Positions 1 through 13,226 are shown, counted from the stretch's first letter. The stretch is DNA of 64,000 nt from Lutraria lutraria (GCA_964023205.1 OZ026847.1:1004501-1068500); one strand, 5' to 3'. Made by a program: numbers and translations. Notes: a model not told the origin generated them from the sequence alone.

Positions 1-106
1 ATAGAGAGTGGTGTATAGTTTTTTATTCCATTTTATATAAGATTGTTCAGCATAAACTGTATGGTCAAGGACTCGAACTTTGCCACGGTCCTTTTATGAA
101 ACCACA

Positions 107-281
107 TACAGTCAAATCTGGCTAAGCGATCACCCCCGAATAATAAAGACCACCATGCGAACAAAGGCCACTCTTTTAAATGTTTATTTGATTATTTAGT
201 ACAAAAATACCTCCGAATAAAGACGACGTGTCAATACAGATAAAATCGTTTTCTTTCCCAAGGTTCACAGGTTCGACTGTA
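107..281 (+). mobile_element. MITE family 1 (CAGTCAAA ends), full copy
   Basis: A 175-bp element whose left end reads TACAGTCAAATCTG and whose right end reads CAGGTTCGACTGTA, an imperfect terminal inverted repeat flanked by TA. The interior carries the phrase CCGAATAAAGACG, shared with copies at 16664, 18006, 31583 and 37139. TA target sites and CAGT ends are typical of non-autonomous Tc1/mariner or pogo-type elements. The superfamily is inferred. Confidence 0.7.
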
Positions 282-3200
282 GCTCTAAAAACACGTTAGT
301 ACGGGCACCATCAATATGGTCTGAACCCAGATAACTTGTTTATATTACCAATCTATTGAAAGCGACCAGGGATCCTATTGCGACATAGTGTTTATCGCTT
401 GACTCATTTTGTTATGCTCCATTTGCAGCAGTTATGTAACAGTGCAGTGATTTGTATAGATTGTATAAAAATGTTCAGCACAGTCTAGAGTCTACCCCCA
501 AAGAATGTATACATCATATAGTGATACGGTATTGCCAACATATGTTAACACATTATAAGATTATAGATCGGAATGTTACATATAGAAAACAACATGGTAT
601 ATTATAATGCAATAGAAAATACATCAGGGCGGTGTTGGCGAGCAAATAATCTTAACAATTATAGTTACCTGTCGCGAAAGAGAACACGCTTCTAGTTTTA
701 TGCAGTGTAGAATAATATTGCATTATACATTTATAGTTATATACAGTATATTATTCACATAAATATATAGCGGAGACAAAATGTTTAATGCAACATTCTT
801 ATATGTGTCTTATATGTAACTATCATTTTTGGAACGATAATTCAGTTTTCCATAGCCGTTACTCGCTCGGTGCGCATGAATCTGTATGCTGACAAAAGTA
901 CTACATTTATCTACATCCGCCATGATTAAATAGTTCCTATCCGTGTTGATGTGCAAGTATTTTGAAGTTCATTTTCCATGAGTACTTTCTGTACTTTGGT
1001 TTTTGAACACATTGATACAATATGACCCACTTTATGTTATCTTGCATTTCGAAGCTTTATGACATCATTTATGATCCGTGTATAATTTCCCTTCTATGGA
1101 TGTACGACAGCATCTTATCACGCTTGTCGTAGACATCACATTATGCAAACAATATGTCATCATTAGTTGTATTCATTGATTTACATAATCATATTGATAT
1201 TAACATCCTAACCCAATTATGATAAGATTTGTTTATCAGTTATTAATTGTAAATTGTGTAAAAGCCGTCGAGTTCATAGATCATTTACGAGCGGGGAGAG
1301 ACTCAGTCTATCAACTGCTTCCCATTAACTCCGTCTGTACAAATCCTATGACAATCGGAACTCCTCAGTGTTTGTCTAAAGAAAGTACCTCGGATATGAT
1401 AGACAGGCCGCCATTTTGTTGTTGTTGTTCACGGGCAGCTACTTTCAACCATGGCTGACCCTGGGAATCTAACGATTGAAACAACATGTTTCTATCTCAA
1501 TGTGAATTTGATGCCCATTTTATCAATCGCAAACGATAAACTCGTTTTAAAGTTTGAAATTCTGTGAAAACAGTACCTAGTGTTGAAAAAGTAGTGACCG
1601 GAAACCATATTTCTCGGTTACGGAAATACCCAAGTAGCAACGACTGAGCCTTAGGTCCACTGCAACATGGAACGGGAACCGGTTTAATCTCTATCCAGAC
1701 TTGCCATATGTGTCGTTCTTTATCTCTCACATACATTATGTGAGGCATTATGAAGCACAACTCTGTGTATAGGTATGGGGAGAATAGTAATGTGCATTTA
1801 ACGGAGATGTTCAGTCGATGTAGATAATCAGTTGATTATTAATTTGTTAATAGTTGTGGGATTTGATACGAATCATAACTTGTCAGCATTATTTCATGAA
1901 CGTACTTTTAATGATAACATTTTACCATGAGATTAAAATGGTTATGAAACCCAATAACCAAGAACAGTCGAGTGTTAATACTTTGAGATCCTCATCAATA
2001 TCGCTAATGAGAGACAACACAAGCTATTAACCTGGTAAACTCAACTATATCTAATTTAAAAAGAAATCGTATTCACTTTTGCGTTGTCTGGAGTGCCAGT
2101 CAAATAATCTGACGGATTTGATTGGTCAAACAGTTGGTTGCTCAATTAGTTCAACAATCGAGTTTGGTTGGTCAATAAGTTCAACACTTCGGTTTAACTG
2201 ATCAATTGGTTTAATTTACCGGTTTAAGCCTCTGCAATTGTGTTAAATGTTTGGAAAAATGATTGTAAAGTCGGTGTTACTGTTTTAATAGAGTAACCAG
2301 AGTGACCTGCATGGTGACCTTTCTGACCAATGTGCTGATAGATATTTTGAATATATGTATGTATCCATATGATCTTTGACATTTCATGCATACGTCAGTC
2401 ATTTCTTGAAAACCATTGCCAAATTCAGCATGATATCGTGAATAAGGCTTGATTTATTTTGACGGTCGATACAGCGACTTGGAAATTGCTGCACACCTAT
2501 ACTAAACATAATTGTAAACATGTGTCATGACGGAATAAGTAATATCGTCTCTACATTATTTCTCCTCGGAGACAGACAGTTGTATAAAGCTCGTTGTATG
2601 AGAACCACTATACAGCTTTGTTGCACCAAAGGGACAATTTACCAATATAACTGTATGAAAATCTAACAATAGGTAATAGTATGTCAGTGTCTGTGGAGAT
2701 GATAGAAAGATAAATAAGTCATTAGCTATAACAGATTTGGATGCTGGATATCGCAAATTAATTACGTCTGTTTGGAATTGTATTGTGTAGTTGTTATGAG
2801 TTGATGCATGAAGATTGTAATACAATATTGACTGTTGATATCATAATGGTTAAATATATGACCATCTTATTGGTCAGAGTGTCTAACTTCCGGATATAAG
2901 ATGGTGTAGAAAGGTTAATCAATATATTTGCCAGCTAACTATATTGACATAATGCGTAAAGCTTCAATTCGAACTAGATGCCTACAACACCACTGTACCA
3001 CAGTTAAATAAGTTAACATTAGAATAATGAAGAAACATTTTATGAAGTCAGTGAGGCGCTTTTGTACTTCTTCAAAAAGTGTGATTTAAATAAACGTATT
3101 TTAAATGTACAGCTAGTACACTGAAACGTGTATTTGGTCTTTTCTCTATTTTTTCCATTCAAGAGCTGAGTCATTATTTACTCATGCATGTATTTGTATT

Positions 3201-3418
3201 GTATTTCTACTAAAACCGTACCAACAAACACAGTCTGATTATCGGGGAGAGCTGAGCTTAACTGATTCCACAACTCAAGTTATACACGATGTTGAATTTG
3301 AAAATTAAGTTTATACAAGATGCTAGAGGAATTTATAGCTACGATAGTACATGTATATAATGTTTGACGGCTTTTGAAAAATACAGTGATGAAAATCACC
3401 ATTGAAACCAATTAGTGT
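282..3418. other. Unassigned AT-rich intergenic stretch
   Basis: No gene with convincing exons is visible. Around 2100-2220 there are about three degenerate copies of a 35-bp phrase (GTCAA..AGTTCAAC). A minus-strand open frame at 1497-1760 (87 residues) contains PVPVPCC. Its nucleotide core recurs at 14.1 kb and 18.3 kb, so it may be a diverged exon or a dispersed repeat. Confidence 0.4.
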
Positions 3419-4140
3419 GATAGTGACTGATATTTTAGGATGTTTATAGATAGTGACTGATATTTTAGGATGTTTATAGATAGTGACTGATATTTAAGGA
3501 TGTTTATAGATAATGACTGATATTTTAGGATGTTTATAGATAATGACTGATATTTTAGGATATTTATAGATAGTGACTGATATTTTAGGATGTTTATAGA
3601 TAGTGACTGATATTTTAGGATGTTTATAGATAGTGACTGATATTTTAGGATATTTATAGATAGTGACTGAGATAGTGACTGATATTTTAGGATGTTTATA
3701 GATAGTGACTGATATTTTAGGATGTTTATAGATAATGACTGATATTTTAGGATGTTTATAGATAATGACTGATATTTTAGAATATTTATAGATAGTGACT
3801 GATATTTTAGGATATTTATAGATAGTGACTGATATTTAAGGATATTTATAGATAGTGACTGATATTTTAGGATATTTATAGATAGTGACTGATATTTTAG
3901 GATGTTTATAGATAGTGACTGATATTTTAGGATGTTTATAGATAGTGACTGATATTTTAGGATGTTTATAGATAGTGACTGATATTTTAGGATGTTTATA
4001 GATAATGACTGATATTTTAGGATGTTTATAGATAATGACTGATATTTTAGAATATTTATAGATAGTGATTGATATTTTAGGATATTTATAGATAGTGATT
4101 GATATTTTATGATTTTGATAGATAATGACTGATATTTTAG
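3419..4140. repeat. Minisatellite, 30-bp unit, about 24 copies
   Basis: Head-to-tail copies of a 30-bp unit beginning GATAGTGACTGATATTTTAG and ending GATGTTTATA. Variants are mostly single substitutions (TAGTGA/TAATGA, GATGTT/GATATT). One partial 10-bp insertion lies near 3660. Runs of like variants sit together, suggesting local block duplication. Long open frames through it exist only because the unit length is a multiple of three. Confidence 0.97.
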
Positions 4141-4308
4141 TTAGGGAGGCTGACAGATGATACGTATAAATAGAGATTGACATAAAGTGACTTGTATTTG
4201 TAGAAAATCGACGGTCTGAGTTTATTCCTTCTTATAAAAATAAAAGGCAGAATGGTCTGATTAAAGAAAAACGTGAACAATACGAGTAGATTCGTAATAT
4301 ATTCAATG

Positions 4309-4482
4309 TACAGTGCAACCTCTTCAAAGCAACACATTATGGGAGAAGCAAAATTATGTTGTTGTTGAGAGGTTGTTGTCGAGAGGTTAAATTAATAGCT
4401 AGATCGTACAATAGGGAAAAATCATGCTGTTGTATTAGAGAGGTTGTTGCTCAAGAGAGGGCCGCTCTGGAGTGATTGCGCT
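4309..4482 (+). mobile_element. MITE family 2 (CAGTGCAACCTCT ends)
   Basis: Starts TACAGTGCAACCTCT and carries the internal phrases GAGAGGTTGTTG and AGAGAGGGCCGCTCTGGAG, shared with copies at 42137 and 51308. The right end is decayed compared with the perfect 51308-51480 copy. Confidence 0.65.
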
Positions 4483-4552
4483 GTTCAATGAATTGTGGTA
4501 CATATAAAAGTATATAGTATACCAGAATATACACTATCGGTAAATACTCTGG

Positions 4553-4586
<34 letters not shown>
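4553..4586. repeat. (GT)n microsatellite
   Basis: About sixteen uninterrupted GT dinucleotides. Confidence 0.95.
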
Positions 4587-4588
<2 letters not shown>

Positions 4589-5132
4589 GTCAGTCGGTTC
4601 ATACATGCTATATACTGTATATCAACAGTACAGGTAAAATATATCATACTAGATTGTAGGTAACGTAAACAATATATCTCCACCTCTGTCATCATATAAA
4701 TCTATAAAATAGCTTTCTTTTTCACATGGCTACATGAATAAGCGCAGAGAATGCGTTCGTATAGTTAAGTATACACGTAATATGTAACACGGCAATGATT
4801 CTCTCTATAGTATAACCCATACTTTGTTTACTATATGTCTACAGATAATTATATTCACGTATATAGAAAGTAAACCTCACGTGCATGTGAGCATACTCAA
4901 TTACACGTGCTTCTGCATTTTACCAAACAGAAATAATTATGACGGATTCTTGCTAATTATCCAAGCATCAGTGTACGTATATTATAAATTTACTGACTTA
5001 ATTAATTAACTCTTTTACTGGTACAAATTGTACGATATTCGATTCTAGTAACAGTTATTTTCATAACTTAAAGAACAAGACAATAGCTAACTATTAATTA
5101 ATTCAAGTACTGAACCAACATAAGGATGTTCT

Positions 5133-5375
5133 TCTTTGCCGGGCCTCAAAAACAACACGTTACACTGTAATAATTTACTTAATAAATGCTTTACCACCTA
5201 TAGGGTCTCACAAAAAAGAATGTTACTAACGTTATAATAATTAACTACACAGGTAGTTTAACTTGCGGGGCCTCACCAACAACTAGGCAAAATAAATACA
5301 AATGTGCTGCTACATAATATAATAATTAACTAGATCTGCATGAATAATTTACCTTGTACGGCCTCACGATAGCCA
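5133..5375 (-). repeat. Decayed tandem repeat derived from an exon end and donor
   Basis: Read on the minus strand, GTGAGGCC-GTACAAG at the exon end recurs as GTGAGGCCCCGCAAG (near 5260), GTGAGACCCTATAGG (near 5200) and TTGAGGCCCGGCAAAG (near 5140). Each is followed by an AT-rich phrase with TTAATTATTATA or similar. Units are 60-90 bp and strongly diverged. The GT of the donor is lost in the second copy (TT). Confidence 0.45.
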
Positions 5376-5421
5376 CAGCTTCAATAGAAGCAGTTGGCGC
5401 CATCTTTTCTGTGTCACTCAT
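5353..5421 (-). CDS. Possible first coding exon of an unidentified gene
   Basis: On the minus strand an ATG at 5421 opens 23 codons that end exactly at AAG|GTAAAT, a good 5' splice site. The peptide begins MSDTEKMAPTAS and ends AIVRPYK. The second Met lies in AAGATGGCGCC, a string common around metazoan start codons. No later exon was recognised at lower coordinates, so the gene could not be followed or named. The exon is followed in transcript order by decayed tandem copies of its own 3' end. Chance is not excluded: the only support is the ATG context, the donor and the repeat structure. Confidence 0.3.
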
Positions 5422-7022
5422 CTTTTGTAATAAGTTTTCTGTCAATTCTTTAAAAAGTCCAAACAAAATTAATATCCTATGGAAATATTTCCCAACACAG
5501 TTTATGTTTAAGCTTTAGCTCCCACTTTTTCCGATTTCTTCGTTATCTTACTCAATAATCACTCGACTTCGGACGGTTAAGAAAATAATCCATTCACTAT
5601 TACTTGTGTATAATCATTCACTGAATCCTCCTGGCCAGCTTGCTAACAATACGTCAATACATTCATTCAATAAATAAGATTTAATTAATTTTCTCAAAAT
5701 CTATATACAACCTAACAAGTTGTGGAGAAAAACATAGCACACTCCGAGGAAACCAGTACGTCATCAACACTAACAATACGATACGATTCAGTGAGAGACA
5801 TACGTCGGTATCGGAAATCTATCTTTGTGTTCAGCACTGCCCAACATCACAAGACACACACCATACCTACTGTTAGCAGCTTTGTGGAGTAATTTATCAG
5901 TAAAAGACTGTTTCTAATTATCACGCCACATGTATATTCAGCAAACCTGTTCATCTATACAGCACGCGATATGCTGGGAACTGTTACCTGAAGGGAACGA
6001 TGCATACCTGGCGATTGTAGGAATAATAAAACCTTTCGGAATTGGTGTAGAGTCATTCTCCGAGAACATAATTATAGAATAACTATATAACACAGGGCCA
6101 AAAAATGTATTTTTTTCATTGGAGCAACAAGGCCATTTGATAAGGTATTGAATGTTTCCATGCATAAAATAGACGAAGTGCAACAATGAACTATGTCCAT
6201 GCATATTATAAATTGGAAGTGGAAGTATGTAAGTTACTATATAAATATATAAGTTTTCCTACCGAACTAACGGCAGTAACCAACACAAGAATCGTATAGC
6301 ACAATATAGTACAGTATAGCACAATGTCTACAGAAAGTAGATGCAAATAGTCCTGCTTTCAAAATAACTAGCGAAATTATCGGGAACAAAATAGCAGTTA
6401 AGGTCAGTGACTTCTTTAACATTGCATGACTTTTTAGTCAATGTTCGCAATGACTTAAATACACTTGTAGGATCAAGCTCGTCATACCGATAGCATCATT
6501 AAGTTCCCACAGTTAGCAGCCATGTTTGGAATCTAATTATATAAGTTATTGACTGTACAACGAACTTGCCATCATTACTAAACCACAGCACGATGATGTC
6601 CACAAGTCTCTGTTTATGTATAGAACAGTCGGTCCAAAGCTATAAAATAAACAAATTTAATGAAAACTTCAACAAATAAACTTGAATTAGTGATTGTCAC
6701 ATGTAGTTGTTAATTGATATATGTCGTTATTTACAGACTTGCATGGCGGATGTTGATAAATGTAGTACATTGTACTTAAGTCCGCATAAAAATGTACGCA
6801 CGCCGATCTTAGTGACGACTTAGGAAAGCTTTGTTGCAACCATTCTTGTAATAATTATTACAAGTTTGATTGTAAGGACAGATGGTATATGAAATATGAA
6901 AAGGTGAAGGTCATTTCAAGTGTTAATGGCCTTAATTAGGTCAGCACGTGCTAATTAATGCGGCGGAACACATCAGTGGGTTAATAAGTGCGAACATAAA
7001 ATCTTACTTCAACTTGAAACTT
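5422..7022. other. Unassigned stretch
   Basis: AT-rich sequence with no recognised exon, RNA gene or repeat family on either strand. Confidence 0.4.
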
Positions 7023-7556
7023 TTATTACAAGAATGGTTATTACAAGAATGGTTATTACAAGAATGGTTACAACAAGAATGGTTATTACAAGAATGGTTA
7101 TTACAAAAATGGTTATTACAAGAATGGTTATTACAAGAATGGTTATTACAAGAATGGTTATTACAAGAATGGTTACAACAAGAATGGTTATTACAAGAAT
7201 GGTTATTACAAGAATGGTTATTACAAGAATGGTTACAACAAGAATGGTTATTACAAGAATGGTTATTACAAGAATGGTTATTACAAGAATGGTTACAACA
7301 AGAATGGTTATTACAAGAATGGTTATTACAAGAATGGTTATTACAAGAATGGTTATTACAAGAATGGTTATTACAAGAATGGTTATTACAAGAATGGTTA
7401 CAACAAGAATGGTTATTACAAGAATGGTTACAACAAGAATGGTTACAACAAGAATGGTTATTACAAGAATGGTTACAACAAGAATGGTTATTACAAGAAT
7501 GGTTATTACAAGAATGGTTATTACAAGAATGGTTATTACAAGAATGGTTACAACAA
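7023..7556. repeat. Minisatellite, 15-bp unit, about 36 copies
   Basis: Tandem TTATTACAAGAATGG units with a common variant ACAACAAGAATGG. Because 15 is a multiple of three, several frames on both strands stay open and give five-residue repeats (LLQEW, MVITR, NNHSC, VITIL). Two frames are open on each strand with no codon-level preference, so I read this as non-coding. Confidence 0.95.
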
Positions 7557-8120
7557 AGCTTATCATTGAAGTTTACATAAACAACTGACATGTAACAAGC
7601 GACAGGCAAACAAACAGTGTCATTTGAAGGTGTAAAAGTGGATTAGTCTCGCGATGCTGATGAAACAGAAACCTGATAAAAGTACGCAATTAAAGCAAAG
7701 ATAGTCAGATTGGTGCGATATCTGAGAACATGATTTAAACACACTGATGAATTAGGAATGAATACAGATTTTACACACTAAAGTCCCTTACTGATTTATC
7801 ATGACCATGATGATGATATGACGAGTATAAACCATTTATTAACCATATGTTACATCTATGACTCATAGTCACAACCTTGGTAAATCCATAATGTACACAT
7901 CTGCTATTATTTACAAAAACAGAACTTATTTTTCATTCACACCTGATCAACGCCATTTGTAAATATGGACAATATCAACAAATGTATTAGAATAAGTACA
8001 AACTTATAGAATGTGTACAATTATTTTGATTGTGCCAGCGTCCGAGGCTATGTATACCTGTATGTATTTATCTGTTGTTTAACGGACCATTTGACAGCTA
8101 TGGTCATTTCAGGACCGCCA

Positions 8121-8152
8121 CAGAGAGAGAATGAGAGAGAGAGAGAGAGAGG
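8121..8152. repeat. (GA)n microsatellite
   Basis: Purine-rich GAGAGA run with two short interruptions. Confidence 0.9.
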
Positions 8153-8214
8153 GTACAGGAGAACCGGGCATTTACATCCCTACTCTAATTTCGAAAAGTT
8201 TTGACGGGGCACTG

Positions 8215-8325
8215 AAAAAAAATGGCCCATAGAAATTCAGAAGGCGGAGCCGAGATTCGAACCCACAACATTTCGTTCAGTAGTAGAGCGCGTTCTAGTC
8301 CACTAGACAACCGATCATCTCTCTG
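8215..8325 (-). mobile_element. tRNA-derived SINE fragment
   Basis: On the minus strand, GGTTCGAATCTCGGC matches a Pol III B box, preceded by an A-box-like part around TGTCTAGTGGACTAGAAC. Downstream text is GAATTTCTATGGGCC. The tail is short and no complete tRNA fold is evident, so a SINE head or tRNA pseudogene is more likely than a functional tRNA. Confidence 0.55.
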
Positions 8326-8427
8326 GTGCTATGTTGTGATTGAGTAGGTCTATGAACCCCAAGTATCTTAATGTGTAAGTGTGAATTTCAAGTATATTTT
8401 CAAAATATAAAAAACACTGAGCTTAAA

Positions 8428-11400
8428 TTCGTACTTGTATATTAGGTCTGTACGTCTAGCGAGGAGAAAGTTCGTACTTGTATGTTAGGTCTGTACGTCT
8501 AGCGAGGAGAAAGTTGGTACTTGTATGTTAGGTCTGTACGTCTAGCGAGGAGAAAGTTCGTACTTGTATGTTAGGTCTGTAAGTCTAGCGAGGAGAAAGT
8601 TGGTACTTGTATATTAGGTCTGTACGCCTAGCGAGGAGAAAGTTCGTACTTGTATGTTAGGTCTGTAAGTCTAGCGAGGAGAAAGTTCGTACTTGTATGT
8701 TAGGTCTGTACGTCTAGCGAGGAGAAAGTTCGTACTTGTATGTTAGGTCTGTAAGTCTAGCGAGGAGAAAGTTCGTACTTGTATATTAGGTCTGTACGTC
8801 TAGCGAGGAGAAAGTTCGTACTTGTATGTTAGGTCTGTACGTCTAGCGAGGAGAAAGTTGGTACTTGTATGTTATGTCTGTACGCCTAGCGAGGAGAAAG
8901 TTCGTACTTGTATGTTAGGACTGTAAGTCTAGCGAGGAGAAAGTTCGTACTTGTATGTTAGGTCTGTACGTCTAGCGAGGAGAAAGTTCGTACTTGTATG
9001 TATGTTAGGTATATACGTCTAGCGAGGAGAAAGTTCGTACTTGTATGTATGTTAGGTCTGTACGTCTAGCGAGGAGAAAGTTCGTACTTGTATGTTATGT
9101 CTGTACGTCTTTCGAGGAGAAAGTTCGTACTTGAATGTTAGATATGTACCTCTAGCAAGGAGAAAGTTCGTACTTGTATGTTAGATATGTACGTCTAGCA
9201 AGGAGAAAGTTCGTACTTGTATGTTATGTCTGTACGTCTTTCGAGGAGAAAGTTCGTACTTGTATGTTAGGTCTGTACGTCTAGCAAGGAGAAAGTTCGC
9301 ACTTGTATGTATGTTAGGTCTGTACGTCTAGCGAGGAGAAAGTTCGTACTTGTATGTTAGATATGTACGCCTAGCGAGGAGAAAGTTCGTACTTGTATGT
9401 TAGATATGTACGTCTAGCGAGGAGAAAGTTCGTACTTGTATGTTAGGTCTGTACATCTAGCGAGGAGAAAGTTCGTACTTGTATGTTAGGTCTGTACGCC
9501 TAGCGAGGAGAAAGTTCGTACTTGTATGTTAGGTCTGTACGTCTAGCGAGGAGAAAGTTCGTACTTGTATATTATGTCTGTACGTCTAGCGAAGACAAAG
9601 TTCGTACTTGTATGTTAGGTCTGTACGTCTAGCGAGGAGAAAGTTCGTACATGTATGTTAGGTCTGTACGCCTAGCGAGGAGAAAGTTCGTACTTGTATA
9701 TTAGGTCTGTACGTCTAGCGAGGAGAAAGTTCGTACTTGTATGTTAGGTCTGTACGTCTAGCGAGGAGAAAGTTCGTACTTGTATGTTAGGTCTGTATGT
9801 CTAGCGAGGAGAAAGTTCGTACTTGTATATTAGGTCTGTACGTCTAGCGAGGAGAAAGTTCGTACTTGTATGTTAGGTCTGTACGTCTAGCGAGGAGAAA
9901 GTTCGTACTTGTATGTTAGATATGTACGCCTAGCGAGGAGAAAGTTCGTACATGTATGTTAGATATGTACGCCTAGCGAGGAGAAAGTTCGTACTTGTAT
10001 GTTAGATATGTACGCCTAGCGAGGAGAAAGTTCGTACTTGTATGTTAGATATGTACGCCTAGCGAGGAGAAAGTTCGTACTTGTATGTTAGATATGTACG
10101 CCTAGCGAGGAGAAAGTTCGTACTTGTATGTTAGATATGTACGCCTAGCGAGGAGAAAGTTCGTACATGTATGTTAGGTCTGTACGTCTAGCGAGGAGAA
10201 AGTTCGTACTTGTATGTTAGGTCTGTACGCCTAGCGAGGAGAAAGTTCGTACTTGTATGTTAGGTCTGTACGTCTAGCAAGGAGAAAGTTCGTACTTGTA
10301 TGTTAGGTCTGTACGTCTAGCGAGGAGAAAGTTCGTACTTGTATGTTAGGTCTGTACGTCTAGCGAGGAGAAAGTTCGTACTTGTATGTATGTTAGGTCT
10401 GTACGTCTAGCGAGGAAAAAGTTCGTACTTGTATGTATGTTAGGTCTGTACGTCTAGCGAGGAGAAAGTTCGTACTTGTATGTTATGTCTGTACGTCTTT
10501 CGAGGAGAAAGTTCGTACTTGTATGTTAGATATGTACCTCTAGCAAGGAGAAAGTTCGTACTTGTATGTTAGATATGTACGTCTAGCAAGGAGAAAGTTC
10601 GTACTTGTATGTTAGAAATGTACGTCTAGCAAGGAGAAAGTTCGTACTTGTATGTTAGATATGTACGTCTAGCAAGGAGAAAGTTCGTACTTGTATGTTA
10701 GATATGTACGTCTAGCAAGGAGAAAGTTCGTACTTGTATGTTAGATATGTACGTCTAGCAAGGAGAAAGTTGGTACTTGTATGTTAGGTCTGTACGCCTA
10801 GTGAGGAGAAAGTTGGTACTTGTATGTTAGGTCTGTACGTCTAGCGAGGAGAAAGTTCGTACTTGTATGTTAGGTCTGTACGCCTAGCGAGGAGAAAGTT
10901 CGTACTTGTATGTTAGGTCTGTACGTCTAGCGAGGAGAAAGTTCGTACTTGTATGTTAGGTCTGTACGCCTAGCGAGGAGAAAGTTCGTACTTGTATGTT
11001 AGGTCTGTACGTCTAGCGTGGAGAAAGTTCGTACTTGTATGTATGTTAGGTCTGTACGTCTAGCGAGGAGAAAGTTCGTACTTGTATGTTAGGTCTGTAC
11101 GCCTCGCGAGGAGAAAGTTCGTACTTGTATGTTAGGTCTGTACGTCTAGCGAGGAGAAAGTTCGTACTTGTATGTATGTTAGGTCTGTACGTCTAGCGAG
11201 GAGAAAGTTCGTACTTGTATGTTAGATATGTACGTCTAGCGAGGAGAAAGTTCGTACTTGTATGTTAGGTCTGTACTTCTAGCGAGGAGAAAGTTCGTAC
11301 ATGTATGTTAGGTCTGTACGTCTAGCGAGGAGAAAGTTCGTACTTGTATGTTAGGTCTGTACGTCTAGCGAGGAGAAAGTTCGTACATGTATGTTAGGTC

Positions 11401-12957
11401 TGTACGTCTAGCGAGGAGAAAGTTCGTACATGTATGTTAGGTCTGTACGTCTAGCGAGGAGAAAGTTCGTACTTGTATGTTAGGTCTGTACGTCTAGCGA
11501 GGAGAAAGTTCGTACTTGTATGTTAGGTCTGTACGTCTAGCGAGGAGAAAGTTCGTACTTGTATATTAGGTCTGTACGTCTAGCGAGGAGAAAGTTCGTA
11601 CTTGTATGTTAGGTCTGTACGTCTAGCGAGGAGAAAGTTCGTACTTGTATGTTAGGTCTGTATGTCTAGCGAGGAGAAAGTTCGTACTTGTATGTATGTT
11701 AGGTCTGTACGTCTAGCGAGGAGAAAGTTCGTACTTGTATGTTAGGTCTGTATGTCTAGCGAGGAGAAAGTTCGTACTTGTATGTTAGGTCTGTATGTCT
11801 AACGAGGAGAAAGTTCGTACTTGTATGTATGTTAGGTCTGTACGTCTAGCGAGGAGAAAGTTCGTACTTGTATGTATGTTAGGTCTGTACGTCTAGCGAG
11901 GAGAAAGTTCGTACTTGTATGTATGTTAGGTCTGTACGTCTAGCGAGGAGAAAGTTCGTACTTGTATGTATGTTAGGTGTGTACGTCTAGCGAGGAGAAA
12001 GTTCGTACTTGTATGTTAGGTCTGTACGTCTAGCGAGGAGAAAGTTCGTACTTGTATGTTAGGTCTGTACGTCTAGCGAGGAGAAAGTTCGTACTTGTAT
12101 GTTAGGTCTGTACGTCTAGCGAGGAGAAAGTTGGTACTTGTATGTTAGGTCTGTACGTCTAGCGAGGAGAAAGTTCGTACTTGTATGTTAGGTCTGTACG
12201 TCTAGCGAGGAGAAAGTTCGTACTTGTATGTTAGGTCTGTACGTCTAGCGAGGAGAAAGTTCGTACTTGTATGTTAGGTCTGTACGTCTAGCGAGGAGAA
12301 AGTTCGTACTTGTATGTTAGGTCTGTACGTCTAGCGAGGAGAAAGTTCGTACTTGTATGTATGTTAGGTCTGTACGTCTAGCGAGGAGAAAGTTCGTACA
12401 TGTATGTTAGGTCTGTACGTCTAGCGAGGAGAAAGTTCGTACTTGTATGTATGTTAGGTCTGTACGTCTAGCGAGGAGAAAGTTCGTACTTGTATGTTAG
12501 GTCTGTACGCCTAGCGAGGAGAAAGTTCGTACTTGTATGTTAGATATGTACGTCTAGCGAGGAGAAAGTTCGTACTTGTATATTAGGTATGTACGTCTAG
12601 CGAGGAGAAAGTTCGTACTTGTATGTTAGGTCTGTACGCCTAGCGAGGAGAAAGTTCGTACTTGTATGTTAGGTCTGTACGTCTAGCGAGGAGAAAGTTC
12701 GTACTTGTATGTTAGGTCTGTACGCCTAGCGAGGAGAAAGTTCGTACTTGTATGTTAGGTCTGTACGCCTAGCGAGGAGAAAGTTCGTACTTGTATGTTA
12801 GGTCTGTACGCCTAGCGAGGAGAAAGTTCGTACTTGTATGTTAGGTCTGTACGCCTAGCGAGGAGAAAGTTCATACTTGTATGTTAGGTCTGTACGCCTA
12901 GCGAGGAGAAAGTTCATACTTGTATGTTAGGTCTGTACGCCTAGCGAGGAGAAAGTT
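8428..12957. repeat. Large 43-bp satellite array, about 105 copies
   Basis: About 4.5 kb of head-to-tail units of the type GTTCGTACTTGTATGTTAGG / TCTGTACGTCTAGCGAGGAG / AAA. Variants include a 4-bp GTAT insertion (47-bp units), GGTCTG versus GATATG, CGTC versus CGCC, GCGAGG versus GCAAGG and TTTCGAGG. Like variants cluster, for instance GATATGTACGCC near 9.91-10.15 kb and GATATG..AGCAAGG near 10.57-10.76 kb. A string of rare variants near 9.09 kb recurs near 10.48 kb, indicating a multi-unit duplication. No open reading frame or promoter was noticed. Confidence 0.98.
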
Positions 12958-13093
12958 CAATTTTATTTCAGAATTGAAACCATCTTCATGTCAATATAAT
13001 TATGACTGAATAATGAATTAATTTTATGCATACATTTTGGACACATGGAAAAAGTCCTTATTAGTTGTGTGTTAGAAAACATGGTCAATGTTT

Positions 13094-13226
13094 GAGAAAG
13101 TAGATAGTGACTTACGGAGGTTGGGGTCTAGTACTGGTTCTTCCCATGAACGATGGTTAGATGAACTGCCCGCCTCATATGACTCTGACTGTTGAAAAGG
13201 GACGTAAAACTCAATGAAACAAACAA
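13094..13226 (+). mobile_element. 5'-truncated SINE family 1 (tail only)
   Basis: Contains the body of the SINE seen at 58771: GAGAAAGTAGATAGTGACTT, TCTAGTACTGGTTCTTCCC, GACTCTGACTGTTGAAAAGG and GACGTAAAACTCAATGAAAC, then (AAAC)n. The tRNA-like head is missing. Confidence 0.75.

Noticed and set aside
6948..7609. Long overlapping frames (LLQEW, NNHSC, VITIL, MVITR repeats) on both strands
   Set aside because: They are the forced result of a 15-bp tandem unit without stops; no splice sites, composition or conservation favour any one of them.
8428..12957. CRISPR-like array
   Set aside because: There are no spacers: units are contiguous and vary only by point changes and a 4-bp insertion, in a eukaryotic genome.
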